A stretch of 64,000 nt of DNA. It comes from Paracoccaceae bacterium (GTDB lineage: Bacteria; Pseudomonadota; Alphaproteobacteria; Rhodobacterales; Rhodobacteraceae). A program made the translations under genes and the position numbers. Location: NCBI GenBank assembly GCA_021296235.1, contig JAGWAS010000013.1, positions 24,335 through 88,334 on the forward strand, read 5' to 3'. Below are positions 7,503 through 16,690 of this stretch, in pieces. The number at the start of each line of letters is the position of its first letter. Positions within the stretch are counted from its first letter, which is position 1. A model generated the notes under the pieces. The model saw only the letters and a program-made list of their open reading frames with translations. It was not told where the DNA came from and did not search any database.

Positions 7503-10427
7503 TCAGTTTCCGGCGTCAACGACGGCATCGCATCTGAGGCAAAGGTCCGGGCGGATTCCGGTTCCGACTTCCGGCAAAATCTTCCAGCAGCGTCGGCACT
7601 TTTCACCGGCCGCCAGCCGGAATGAGACCGCAAATCCGGGACTGTCCTCCTGCCGGTGTGCGTCCGCAGGGGCAGGGCTAGGCCGAAGCGAGATGCCGGA
7701 AGTGATGCAGATGTCGTCAAATCCAACTTCAGTCAGCAGGGCGAGCTGTTTCGGGTCATCGACGTGGACCACCGGCGACGCCTCCAGGCTTGATCCAATG
7801 ACCTTGTTGCGGCGCTCCAATTCCAGGGCAGAGGTAACTGCGCGCCGGGCTCTCCTGACAATTTCCCACCTTCCGGCCAATTCCTCATCCGTCCAGGACT
7901 GATCGGTTTTGGGAAAATCGAGAAGGTGAACGGAGCTTTCGTCCCCGGGAAACCTCTCCAGCCAAACTTCTTCCATCGTGAATGCAAGAACCGGCGCCAA
8001 CCAAGTGGTCAGTCTGTGAAAGAGGATGTCAAGTACTGAGAGGGTCGCCAACCGGGTGGATCCGAATTCGGGGGCGCAGTAGAGCACATCTTTGCGGATG
8101 TCGAAATAGAACGAGGAAAGATCAATTGTTGCGAAGTTGAATATCGTTTGAAACACGGATTGGAATTCGTAGTTCGCATAACCGTCCCGGATTGTCCTGT
8201 CGATTGCCGCAACCCGGTGCAACACCCATCTTTCCAGTTCCGGCATCGCCTCGGGCGAAATCACAGTTTCCTGATCAAATCCCTTTAGATTTCCGATCAT
8301 GAAACGGAACGTGTTGCGGACCTTCCGGTAGGTATCCGTTGTCTGCTTGAGAATATCCTGACCGATGCGCAGATCCGAGGTATAGTCGGACTGTGCCACC
8401 CAAAGGCGGAGTATGTCGGCACCGTACTGCTGCACCACTTTTTCCGGTGCGACCGTGTTGCCGACCGATTTGGCCATCTTCATTCCCTTCTCATCAAGGG
8501 TGAAGCCGTGGGTAAGGACGCCCCTGTAGGGGGCTGTTCCCCTGGTTCCGCACGCTTGAAGCAGCGAAGAGTGAAACCATCCCCGGTGCTGATCGGTTCC
8601 CTCAAGATAGAGATCGGCAATTCCGTCCTCGGTGCCGTCTTCACGGTCTCTCAACACGAAGGCGTGGGTTGATCCAGAATCGAACCACACATCAAGAATG
8701 TCGAACACCTGCTCAAACTCTGCCGGGTCATGCAATCCCTTGAGGAACCGGTTTCCGGCTTCTTCCTCATACCAGGCGTCGGCACCCTCTTTCCTGAACA
8801 CCTCAACAATGCGTTGGTTGACCCGATCGTCGCGCAGCAAATAGTCGGGATGATCGGGCGCCAAGCCCTTCCTGGTGAAGCAGGTAAGAGGCACACCCCA
8901 GGCGCGCTGCCGCGAAAGCACCCAATCCGGTCGGTTCTCAATCATTGAATGCAGTCGGTTGCGTCCCGTCCGGGGTGTCCATTCGACCAACTTGTCGATC
9001 GAATTGAGAGCCCTTTCCCTGATTGTTTGCCCGAGTTGCCCCCTACCGTCATCAATTGCGGAATCAATTGAGACGAACCATTGCGATGTGCTCCTGTAGA
9101 TCACCGGTGCCTTGGACCGCCAACTGTGCGGGTAGGAGTGAGTGATCGTGGCACGTGCCGCCAAGGTGTCGGTTTCGATCAACTTGTCAATCACGGCCCG
9201 GTTTGCCGGGCCTTCCTTTCCCTTGTCGGTACAAATCGCCAAGCCGCCGAAAAGGGGCAACTCCGGGCGGAATGTGCCGTCCTCAAGGACATTGTCGGTC
9301 ATCGCGAGTCCATGTGCGAGGCCAATGCGATAGTCGTCGTCCCCATGCGATGGTGCGGTGTGAACAAATCCGGTGCCGGCTTCGTCCGTTACGTGATCGG
9401 CGCCAATCATCGGAACGGTGAATTCCCATCGATTTTCTTCCGGCTCGGATGCATCGACCAAGCCGTGAAACGGGTGGAGACACGAGATGGCGGCAAGCAC
9501 ATCCGCGTCCAGTTCGCAAATCCTTGTTGAACTTGTTATGCGCGCCGCTTCGAACACCTCATCGGCCAGCCGATCCGCCAGGATCAGTTGTTCGCCTGCC
9601 TGGATCCAGTTATCCTCCGGAACTGCTTCGGCGCGGTACAATCCGTAACTCAGGCCGGGGTTGAAGCAAATGGCACGGTTGGACGGGATCGTCCAGGGTG
9701 TGGTGGTCCAAATCAGGACCGCGCTGCCACCGGGCGAAAGCTCGGAGAGACTTGATTCCTTCACCGGAAACTTTACCCAGACCGCCGGGCTCCGGTGATC
9801 CCGGTATTCCACTTCCGCCTCGGCAAGTGCAGTTTTCTCGACCGGCGACCACATGACCGGCTTGGAGCCCCGATAGAGCGTGCCGTTCATGACGAACTTC
9901 ATGAATTCCTCGGCAATGACCGCTTCGGAACGATAGTCCATCGTCAGGTATGGATCGTGCCAATTGCCGGTTACGCCAAGACGGCGGAACTCCTCGCGCT
10001 GAATGTCGATCCATTTTTCGGCGAATCTTCGGCATTCGCGACGAAGTTCGGTTACCGGCACATCATCCTTTTGCCGACCGCTTTCCCGGTATTGTTCCTC
10101 AATTTTCCATTCAATCGGCAGCCCGTGGCAATCCCAACCGGGCACGAAGCGGGAATCCATGCCCATCATTTGTTGTGATCTAACGACCAGATCCTTTAGA
10201 ATTTTGTTCAGCGCGTGGCCTATGTGCAGATGCCCATTGGCATATGGAGGGCCGTCATGCAGGACAAAGGGTGGTCGGCCAGTCCTATTTCTGAGGCGGC
10301 CGTAGATGTCGAGCCTTTCCCAGCGCTCCAGCCATTCGGGCTCGCGTCTCGGAAGCCCGGCTCTCATCGGAAATTTGGTGTCGGGAAGCCTTAATGTATC
10401 CCGATAGTCAACCTGGTCGGCGCACAT
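7503..10427 (-). CDS. ileS: Isoleucyl-tRNA synthetase
   Basis: Class I aminoacyl-tRNA synthetase charging tRNA-Ile, 974 residues. The HIGH motif is at residues 68-71 (HLHIGHALNKILKD). A KMAKS variant of KMSKS lies near residue 650 in EKGMKMAKSVGNTVAPEKV. The editing domain contains TTTPWTIPSNRAICF. A C-terminal zinc-binding pair (CRRCW ... CLRCDAVV) ends the protein, as in bacterial-type IleRS. It is divergent from truA across a 234-base spacer; no T-box is expected in this lineage and none was seen. Confidence 0.97.
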   Translation of the reverse strand: MCADQVDYRDTLRLPDTKFPMRAGLPRREPEWLERWERLDIYGRLRNRTGRPPFVLHDGPPYANGHLHIGHALNKILKDLVVRSQQMMGMDSRFVPGWDCHGLPIEWKIEEQYRESGRQKDDVPVTELRRECRRFAEKWIDIQREEFRRLGVTGNWHDPYLTMDYRSEAVIAEEFMKFVMNGTLYRGSKPVMWSPVEKTALAEAEVEYRDHRSPAVWVKFPVKESSLSELSPGGSAVLIWTTTPWTIPSNRAICFNPGLSYGLYRAEAVPEDNWIQAGEQLILADRLADEVFEAARITSSTRICELDADVLAAISCLHPFHGLVDASEPEENRWEFTVPMIGADHVTDEAGTGFVHTAPSHGDDDYRIGLAHGLAMTDNVLEDGTFRPELPLFGGLAICTDKGKEGPANRAVIDKLIETDTLAARATITHSYPHSWRSKAPVIYRSTSQWFVSIDSAIDDGRGQLGQTIRERALNSIDKLVEWTPRTGRNRLHSMIENRPDWVLSRQRAWGVPLTCFTRKGLAPDHPDYLLRDDRVNQRIVEVFRKEGADAWYEEEAGNRFLKGLHDPAEFEQVFDILDVWFDSGSTHAFVLRDREDGTEDGIADLYLEGTDQHRGWFHSSLLQACGTRGTAPYRGVLTHGFTLDEKGMKMAKSVGNTVAPEKVVQQYGADILRLWVAQSDYTSDLRIGQDILKQTTDTYRKVRNTFRFMIGNLKGFDQETVISPEAMPELERWVLHRVAAIDRTIRDGYANYEFQSVFQTIFNFATIDLSSFYFDIRKDVLYCAPEFGSTRLATLSVLDILFHRLTTWLAPVLAFTMEEVWLERFPGDESSVHLLDFPKTDQSWTDEELAGRWEIVRRARRAVTSALELERRNKVIGSSLEASPVVHVDDPKQLALLTEVGFDDICITSGISLRPSPAPADAHRQEDSPGFAVSFRLAAGEKCRRCWKILPEVGTGIRPDLCLRCDAVVDAGN

Positions 10428-10661
10428 ATCTTAGCTCCCATCAATCAACCCAATCCGGCCCCAAGCGCGGAAAGCTCAATATGCTCTGCTCCGATGCCCG
10501 TCCAGCGCGTGCGGCAACCAACACGGCTTTCGTTGCAATTGCAACGCCCGGATTCGGCTTGGAGAGTTTGTTTTCGTCGAAGGTGCAGCTATAACGCAGT
10601 CCCGTCCGACCGGCACCGCGCAGGAGCTGACGCAGGCGGAGAGTTCACATGACTGGGTTGA

Positions 10662-11441
10662 ATGAACCGCTACGCCTTCAGGATAGAATATCATGGTGCG
10701 GACTATGCCGGTTGGCAGCGCCAGGATGGACAGATTTCGGTTCAGGAAGTGTTCGAGCGGGCCCTTTCGTGCCTTGAGCCAATCGGGATCGCAGGAACTG
10801 TCGCCGCAGGCCGAACCGACAGCGGTGTCCATGCGCGGGGGCAAGTTGCTCATTGCAACCTTTCCAGCCATTGGGAGCCCCTGAGGCTGCGTGAAGCGCT
10901 GAACGCCCATTTGCGGGCAGAGCGGGTCAGGGTGTTGGACGTTGCTTGCGTTGGTGACGATTTCAGTGCCCGGCATTCAGCTGTCGAGCGCGTCTATGTT
11001 TACAGAATTCTGTCCCGCCGTCCGCCACCGGCAATAGAGGACGGACTTGTTTGGCATGTGCGCCACGATCTCAATGTCGATTCCATGCGCAGGGGTGCGA
11101 AACACCTTGTCGGGCGACACGATTTCACTACCTTCCGTTCAGTGCATTGTCAGGCGAAATCGCCGGTCAGGACGCTGGATTCGCTTGTTGTGGAACTGCA
11201 GCCTCGCACCCACGGGGCAGAGATTTTGATCACTGCAAGGGCACGCAGTTTCCTTCATCGCCAAATCCGAAGCTTGGTCGGTTCCCTTGAGCGGGTCGGG
11301 GCAGGGTTGATTGAACCCCATGCAATCGCCGAAATGCTTGCAGCCCGGGACCGAAGTGCATGTGGACCGGTCGCACCGGCCCGGGGCCTTTATTTGGCGG
11401 CGATCAAGTACCGACCCGACCCGTTCCAAGCGAACGGGTGA
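10662..11441 (+). CDS. truA: tRNA pseudouridine(38-40) synthase
   Basis: Forms pseudouridine at positions 38-40 of the tRNA anticodon arm. 259 residues. The catalytic Asp lies in AAGRTDSGVHARGQVAH. YHGADYAGWQRQ at the N-terminus and ITARARSFLHRQIRSLVGSL in the C-terminal half are typical TruA motifs. Start ATG 10662 (MNRYAFRIEYHG) agrees with the family N-terminus. It stands alone between divergent ileS and the convergent pyrimidine operon. Confidence 0.95.
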   Translation: MNRYAFRIEYHGADYAGWQRQDGQISVQEVFERALSCLEPIGIAGTVAAGRTDSGVHARGQVAHCNLSSHWEPLRLREALNAHLRAERVRVLDVACVGDDFSARHSAVERVYVYRILSRRPPPAIEDGLVWHVRHDLNVDSMRRGAKHLVGRHDFTTFRSVHCQAKSPVRTLDSLVVELQPRTHGAEILITARARSFLHRQIRSLVGSLERVGAGLIEPHAIAEMLAARDRSACGPVAPARGLYLAAIKYRPDPFQANG

Positions 11442-11528
11442 GTGCTGATCCAAACACGAATGGCAGACCAAACCAAGGCGGTCCGGGTCAAAAGGTGCAA
11501 CCGAAGTGGCAATGGCTTGGTGGGCAAG

Positions 11529-11551
11529 GGGCGGAGCCAGAGGCACCGCCC
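11529..11551. terminator. Possible bidirectional stem-loop between convergent genes
   Basis: An inverted repeat, GGGCGG at 11529-11534 and CCGCCC at 11546-11551 with an 11-base loop, lies between the stops of truA and the ABC binding-protein gene. There is no adjacent T-run, so a rho-independent terminator is only a guess from position. Confidence 0.3.
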
Positions 11552-11575
11552 ACATGCACATGGCTTATGCAGCGA

Positions 11576-12565
11576 TCAGTTGAGGGCCTGATCTGTGATT
11601 GCTGACGTCCACGCTCCTTCCGGCTCGTTGGAGATTACCGGGTCGGAACCGCCTGCAAGCAGCGTATCGACCGTTCGCTGGTAGTCGGCCGGATCAAGTG
11701 CGCCGTTCGAGCCGGCGGTGAGCTTGGCGATCTCGCCCATCATGCGCTTCTGGTGAGTTTCCGTCTGCGCTCCGGTGGCATCATTGTCCAACACAATGCC
11801 AGCAGCCTCATCCGGGTTTTCTTCGGCATATTTCCAACCGCGCATGGACGCCCGAACGAATCGGGTCATCCTGTCGACGAAAGCCGGATCCGAGAGATTT
11901 TCCTCAATCACATAGATGCCGTCCTCAAGGGTTGCGACGCCCTGATCCTCATACTTGAAGGTAATCAGCTCGTCGGCCGAAATCCCTGCATCAATGACCT
12001 GCCAGTATTCATTGTAGGTCATGGTTGAGATGCAGTCGGCCTGTCCCTGCAGCAACGGATCGACGTTAAATCCCTGCTTGAGAACCGTAACGCCGCCTTC
12101 GCTTCCGTCAGTCGGAATTCCGAGTTGGCTCATCCAGCTGAGGAACGGATATTCGTTTCCAAAGAACCAAACGCCGAGCGTTCTGCCGCGAAAGTCAGCC
12201 GGGGAGGTCACGCCGCTGTCCTTGCGGCAGGTCAGCATCATGCCCGATGATTTGAACGGTTGGGCGATGTTCACAAGCGGCAACCCTCGTTCGCGGCTCG
12301 CCAGTGCCGAGGGCATCCATTCAATGATCACATCTGCACCGCCACCGGCGATAACCTGAGGTGGCGCAATGTCGGGGCCGCCCGCATTGATCGTGACATC
12401 CAGGCCCTCCTCCTCGTAGAACCCCTTGTCAAGGGCAACGTAATACCCGGCAAATTGTGCCTGCGTTACCCACTTGAGTTGCAGAGTTACTTCATCGGCC
12501 GCGTATGTCAGGCCCGCTGCAAGCGCAGCAATTGTCCCTGTGGCCATTCCAAGAATTTGTCTCAT
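11576..12565 (-). CDS. ABC transporter substrate-binding protein (NMT1/THI5-like), pyrimidine locus
   Basis: Periplasmic solute receptor of about 329 residues and last gene of the seven-gene operon. A Sec signal peptide (MRQILGMATGTIAALAAGLTYA) precedes ADEVTLQLKWVTQAQFAGYY, typical of the NMT1/THI5-like fold. RTLGVWFFGNEYPFLSW and QGQADCISTMTYNEYW are characteristic inner stretches. Family members bind pyrimidine-type rings such as HMP; the linked catabolic genes suggest uracil, thymine or a dihydropyrimidine. ATG 12565 with AGGAAA upstream is chosen over ATG 12592, because it places the signal peptide correctly. Ligand is inferred from context only. Confidence 0.85.
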   Translation of the reverse strand: MRQILGMATGTIAALAAGLTYAADEVTLQLKWVTQAQFAGYYVALDKGFYEEEGLDVTINAGGPDIAPPQVIAGGGADVIIEWMPSALASRERGLPLVNIAQPFKSSGMMLTCRKDSGVTSPADFRGRTLGVWFFGNEYPFLSWMSQLGIPTDGSEGGVTVLKQGFNVDPLLQGQADCISTMTYNEYWQVIDAGISADELITFKYEDQGVATLEDGIYVIEENLSDPAFVDRMTRFVRASMRGWKYAEENPDEAAGIVLDNDATGAQTETHQKRMMGEIAKLTAGSNGALDPADYQRTVDTLLAGGSDPVISNEPEGAWTSAITDQALN

Positions 12566-12598
12566 TTTATTTTCCTCATTTGGCATTGGCAACCTTGT

Positions 12599-13438
12599 TC
12601 AGGTTCTGTTTGACGGGTGCCAAAATGTTACCCTTTTTTCCGATAGTGCAACCAGCCCATAGAACAGTGAACCGGCCAGCGCCGCAACCGCAATTTCGGC
12701 CCAAACCACGTCGAGTGCAAGCCTTCCGACCTCTGTCGATATTCTGAATCCCATTCCGTAGATTGGTGATCCAAAAAACTCGGCAACGATGGCACCAATG
12801 AGAGCGAATGTCGTGCAGATCTTCAGGCCGTTGAATGCAAAGGGCATGGCCGCGTGCAGGCGCAGCTTCAGCAATGTCTGCCAGTACGAGGCGTTGTAGG
12901 TTTTCATCATGTCGCGCTGCATCGGTTCCGTTGAGGCAAGACCCTGCACCATGTTGACCAGCATCGGAAAGAACACGATTGCGACAACCACGGCCGCTTT
13001 CGACTGCCAGCCGAAGCCGAACCACATCACGAATATCGGCGCCGTGCCAACGATGGGCAATGCCGCCAAGAAATTTCCGACGGGCAGGAGGCCACGGGTA
13101 AGGAACTGTGAACGATCAATCAGAATTGCGGTCAGTATAGCCGAGCCGCAGCCGATGGCATATCCGGAAAGGGCACCCTTGAGCACGGTCTGCACGAAAT
13201 CCACCCATAGTATGTCAAGGCTGCGGGCAAACGCGGCAGCGATCGCGGTCGGCGGCGGCAGGATGACGCCGGGCACGTCCAGACCACGCACCAGCCCCTC
13301 CCAGACTACCAGCACAGTAATTCCAAAAAGGATCGGAACGGCAATGCGAACCGTGAGCGTCGCAGGTCTTGCCGAAAGGACAACGTTGGCCCACCAGGCC
13401 CCGATCCAGAATGCAAGGGCACCGATGATGAACGTCAT
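12599..13438 (-). CDS. ABC transporter permease (BPD_transp_1), pyrimidine locus
   Basis: Inner-membrane subunit of 279 residues with about six hydrophobic segments. The EAA-type cytoplasmic loop lies around STEPMQRDMMKTYNASYWQTLLKLRLHAAMPF. It begins MTFIIGALAFWIGAWW. ATG 13438 overlaps the stop of the upstream permease by four bases (ATGA), indicating translational coupling and heterodimer assembly. It resembles the SsuC/ThiX permease group that pairs with NMT1-type receptors. The upstream extension of the frame to 13537 lies inside the preceding gene and is ignored. Confidence 0.88.
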   Translation of the reverse strand: MTFIIGALAFWIGAWWANVVLSARPATLTVRIAVPILFGITVLVVWEGLVRGLDVPGVILPPPTAIAAAFARSLDILWVDFVQTVLKGALSGYAIGCGSAILTAILIDRSQFLTRGLLPVGNFLAALPIVGTAPIFVMWFGFGWQSKAAVVVAIVFFPMLVNMVQGLASTEPMQRDMMKTYNASYWQTLLKLRLHAAMPFAFNGLKICTTFALIGAIVAEFFGSPIYGMGFRISTEVGRLALDVVWAEIAVAALAGSLFYGLVALSEKRVTFWHPSNRT

Positions 13439-14316
13439 CGCAGCATCCCCATGCGGCGAAGGGTCAATCTTTGGGCAATGCCAATTGATCCAACGAGCAA
13501 GGCTGCCAAGGTCGCAGCACTGATCAGAGCCGACCATATTTGAATTGTTTGCCCATAGTAGCTGCCAGCCAGAAGTCGTGCTCCCAACCCGGCAACGGCC
13601 CCGGTGGGCAGTTCTCCCACGATTGCGCCGACAAGCGATGCCGCAATGCCGACCTTGAGAGAAGTGAAGAGATAGGGCATCGATGCAGGGACCCGGAGCT
13701 TCCAGAATGCCTGCCAGGGGTTGGCGGCGTAGGTTTTGAGCAGGTCGAATTGCATCGGATCGGGGCTTCTGAAACCGGAAACCATGCCGACCACAACCGG
13801 AAAGAAGCTCAAATAGGCAGATATCGTTGCCTTAGGCAAAAGGCCGGATACGCCAATCGAATAGAGAACCACAATGATCATCGGCGCCAGTGCCAGGATC
13901 GGGACGGCCTGACTGGCAATTGCCCAAGGCATGATGCTCATGTTCATGGCGCGGCTGTGGATGATGCCGACCGCCAACAGAATGCCAAGAGCGGTGCCGA
14001 TCGCAAATCCAAACACCGTTGCCGAAAGGGTAATCAATCCATGATGCACCAAGCTGCGTTTCGAAGTGATTTTCTTTTCGACCGTGGTTTCCCATAGTTC
14101 CACTGCCACCTGATGCGGAGCCGGCAACAGCGGCCGGTCCTGACTCATTGTGTTCTTGACAAGTGCGCCGAAGGAAAGCTCAATTCCGTTTTGTCCGGCT
14201 CGGTCAAGTGCCCAGTCGGAATTCATTTGCACCGCCAATGCATACCAGACGGAAATGATTGCCGCGACCACCGCTGCAACCGGCAGAAGAGAGCGCATCA
14301 ATGCCCCGATGGCCAT
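13435..14316 (-). CDS. ABC transporter permease (BPD_transp_1), pyrimidine locus
   Basis: Second membrane subunit, 293 residues, with an N-terminal anchor (LLPVAAVVAAIISVWYALAV) and a core of about five further helices. The EAA-like loop is SPDPMQFDLLKTYAANPWQAFWKLRVPASMPYLF shortened: its key residues are the LLKTYAA and KLRVPASMP pieces. A periplasmic stretch between helices 1 and 2 (about residues 30-90) is longer than in its partner. It lies 21 bases after the ATPase gene. ATG 14298 is an alternative start. Confidence 0.86.
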   Translation of the reverse strand: MAIGALMRSLLPVAAVVAAIISVWYALAVQMNSDWALDRAGQNGIELSFGALVKNTMSQDRPLLPAPHQVAVELWETTVEKKITSKRSLVHHGLITLSATVFGFAIGTALGILLAVGIIHSRAMNMSIMPWAIASQAVPILALAPMIIVVLYSIGVSGLLPKATISAYLSFFPVVVGMVSGFRSPDPMQFDLLKTYAANPWQAFWKLRVPASMPYLFTSLKVGIAASLVGAIVGELPTGAVAGLGARLLAGSYYGQTIQIWSALISAATLAALLVGSIGIAQRLTLRRMGMLR

Positions 14317-14337
14317 TGTGCCGGACGACTGTTGGCG

Positions 14338-15144
14338 TCAGTCCCCAATGTGCCCCTCCCGTAAACCCAAGCGAACGCCCTGCGCCACTTTGATGAATTC
14401 CGGCGTATCGCGGATTTCGAGCGGTCGTTCCGGGGGCAACGGGCTGTCGATGACGCTGGTTATCCTGCCCGGACGAGGGCTCATGACCACGATCTTGGTG
14501 GACAGATGAACCGCCTCGGGTATTGAATGCGTAACAAACAGAACTGTCATTCCTGTCTTGCGCCACAGGGCCAGCAGCTGCTCGTTGAGGCGATCCCTAA
14601 CGATTTCGTCCAGGGCTCCGAAAGGTTCATCCATCAACAGGATTTCCGCATCGAATGCCAAGGCCCTTGCAATTGAGACCCGCTGTTGCATTCCCCCGGA
14701 CAATTGCCAAGGGTACCTTCCGCCAAAGGCGGAGAGTTCGACAAGATCCAATGCGTTCCGCACTCGTTTTTCGCGTTCACTGCGGCTGTAACCCATGATT
14801 TCCAGCGGGAGTCTGACATTGGCGGCGACAGTTCTCCAGGGATAGAGGCCGGCCGCCTGGAACACGTAGCCATAGGCGCGCGCCCTTCGCGCATCATCCG
14901 GCGTCATTCCCTTGACAGAAACAGATCCGGATGTCGGCGCTTCAAGCGCGGCAACCACTCGAAGGAATGTTGTTTTTCCGCAACCCGAAGGTCCTATGAG
15001 TGAAACGAATTCGCCCCGACCGATGTCGAGACTTACGTTTCGGAGGGCCTCAACGGTTCCATCTCTGGTTTCGAATGCCAAGCAAAGGTCGTTGGCGCTG
15101 ATGATGGCATCGCCAACGGGTTGGTGTCCCTGAATATCTGCCAC
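14338..15144 (-). CDS. ABC transporter ATP-binding protein, pyrimidine locus
   Basis: Cytoplasmic ATPase of 268 residues powering the importer encoded by its neighbours. Walker A is GPSGCGKTT, the Q-loop FQAAGLYPW, the signature LSGGMQQRVSIARAL, Walker B ILLMDEPFGALD, and the H-loop VTHSIPEA. It belongs to the nitrate/sulfonate/taurine (SsuB/TauB) branch. It is the fourth gene of the operon, between hydA and the permeases. Confidence 0.92.
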   Translation of the reverse strand: MADIQGHQPVGDAIISANDLCLAFETRDGTVEALRNVSLDIGRGEFVSLIGPSGCGKTTFLRVVAALEAPTSGSVSVKGMTPDDARRARAYGYVFQAAGLYPWRTVAANVRLPLEIMGYSRSEREKRVRNALDLVELSAFGGRYPWQLSGGMQQRVSIARALAFDAEILLMDEPFGALDEIVRDRLNEQLLALWRKTGMTVLFVTHSIPEAVHLSTKIVVMSPRPGRITSVIDSPLPPERPLEIRDTPEFIKVAQGVRLGLREGHIGD

Positions 15145-15166
15145 CTGCAGAACGCCCCGATTCCGG

Positions 15167-16627
15167 TCAGATTCCCGCCGGAATGTGCATTGGATCGCGT
15201 TCGATCTTCCGCGGCGAATTCAGTTCCTTCCATTTGGAAAGTGCCTTGTGGGCGGATGGGAATGCCGGCCTGGGAATGAACCTGCCGCGCCCCGGCTTTG
15301 GCTGTGAGTTCTGCCCCCACGCCCAGATGACCTCGCCTCGGGAAAGTGTGTATCGGGCCTGTGCCTTGACCTCAAACCCTTCGAACACGTTGTAATCAAG
15401 CACGGATTTCTGGGTCGTGGCGTTAATCGTCTTGTGGATTGAAGGATCCCAAACCACGATGTCGGCATCGGCACCCGGAACCAGTGCGCCCTTGTTCGGA
15501 TAGATGTTAAGGATCTTGGCAATGTTGGTTGAGGTGGCTGCGACGAATTCATTCGGCGTCAGGCGGCCTTTGTCAACTCCCTCGGTCCACAGTACCGCCA
15601 AGCGTTCCTCCAACCCGCCGGTTCCGTTTGGAATCAGGGTGAAGTTGTCGCGGCCCATCTTCTTCTGCTCCGTGGTGAAGGCAGCATGGTCGGTTGCGAC
15701 AACCTGCAACGATCCTGCCGCCAGACCATTCCAGAGTCCATCCTGATGATCCTTGGATCGGAAGGGCGGTGACATCACGCGCCGTGCGGCGTGATTCCAA
15801 TCCTTCGAAAAATACTCGCTTTCATCCAGAGTGAGGAACTGAATCAGGGGTTCGCCGTAGACCCGCATTCCCTTCTGCCTTGCCCTGCGGATCGCCTCAT
15901 GTGCCTGTTCGCAGGACACATGAACGATGTAGAGCGGGACCGAGGCGGCGTCAGCTATCATTATTGCCCGGTTGACGGCTTCACCCTCTACTTCCGGCGG
16001 ACGGGAATACGCATGACCTTCAGGACCGGTAATCCCGAGCTCAATGTATTTCTGCTGAAGTTCAGCGACGATATCGCCGTTTTCGGCGTGCACCATCGGC
16101 AGTGCGCCGAGTTCACGGCAGCGGTTGAAGGACGCGAACAATTCGTCATCCTCAACCATCAGGGCACCCTTGTACGCCATGAAATGCTTGAACGAGTTGA
16201 TGCCCATTTCGACCGCATCTTTCATCTCGTTGAAGACGCTCTCATTCCATCCGGTGATGGCCATGTGATAGCCGATGTCGGTGCAGATCTGCTTCTGTGA
16301 CTTTCGGTGCCAATCCGCGATCGCATTCTTGATTGAGCCGTCCTCGCCCGGAAGGCAGAAGTCCACGAGCATGGTTGTCCCGCCGGCGGCGGCGGCCCAT
16401 GTGCCGGACTCGAACGTCTCCGCCGCCGTGGTTCCCATGAACGGCATTTCAAGATGGGTGTGCGGGTCGATGCCTCCCGGCATGACGTAGGCGCCTTCGG
16501 CATCAAGGTAATTGTCTCCGGTCAGGTTCGCACCGATTTCCTTGATGACCTCGTCCTCAATCCGCACATCCGCTGCGAATGAGCGGTCGGCGGTTACGAC
16601 GGTTCCGTTCTTGATGACTGTGGACAT
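15167..16627 (-). CDS. hydA: Dihydropyrimidinase
   Basis: Opens the ring of 5,6-dihydrouracil or dihydrothymine to N-carbamoyl-beta-amino acids, the second step of reductive pyrimidine degradation. 486 residues of the cyclic amidohydrolase superfamily. Metal ligands are visible as DPHTHLEMP (His56, His58), the Lys expected to be carboxylated in FMAYKG (Lys153), His180 in MVHAENGD, a His in YIVHVSCEQAH, and the Asp in VVATDHAAF. Length and motifs agree with bacterial dihydropyrimidinase/D-hydantoinase. The neighbouring amidohydrolase, aminotransferase and PreTA make the pyrimidine role much likelier than hydantoin use. Confidence 0.94.
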   Translation of the reverse strand: MSTVIKNGTVVTADRSFAADVRIEDEVIKEIGANLTGDNYLDAEGAYVMPGGIDPHTHLEMPFMGTTAAETFESGTWAAAAGGTTMLVDFCLPGEDGSIKNAIADWHRKSQKQICTDIGYHMAITGWNESVFNEMKDAVEMGINSFKHFMAYKGALMVEDDELFASFNRCRELGALPMVHAENGDIVAELQQKYIELGITGPEGHAYSRPPEVEGEAVNRAIMIADAASVPLYIVHVSCEQAHEAIRRARQKGMRVYGEPLIQFLTLDESEYFSKDWNHAARRVMSPPFRSKDHQDGLWNGLAAGSLQVVATDHAAFTTEQKKMGRDNFTLIPNGTGGLEERLAVLWTEGVDKGRLTPNEFVAATSTNIAKILNIYPNKGALVPGADADIVVWDPSIHKTINATTQKSVLDYNVFEGFEVKAQARYTLSRGEVIWAWGQNSQPKPGRGRFIPRPAFPSAHKALSKWKELNSPRKIERDPMHIPAGI

Positions 16628-16690
16628 TTTTGATCCTCCGATGCGCCGGCTGCCCTGCCAGAGTTGAATTCCTCCGGACTTGTTTCCGGA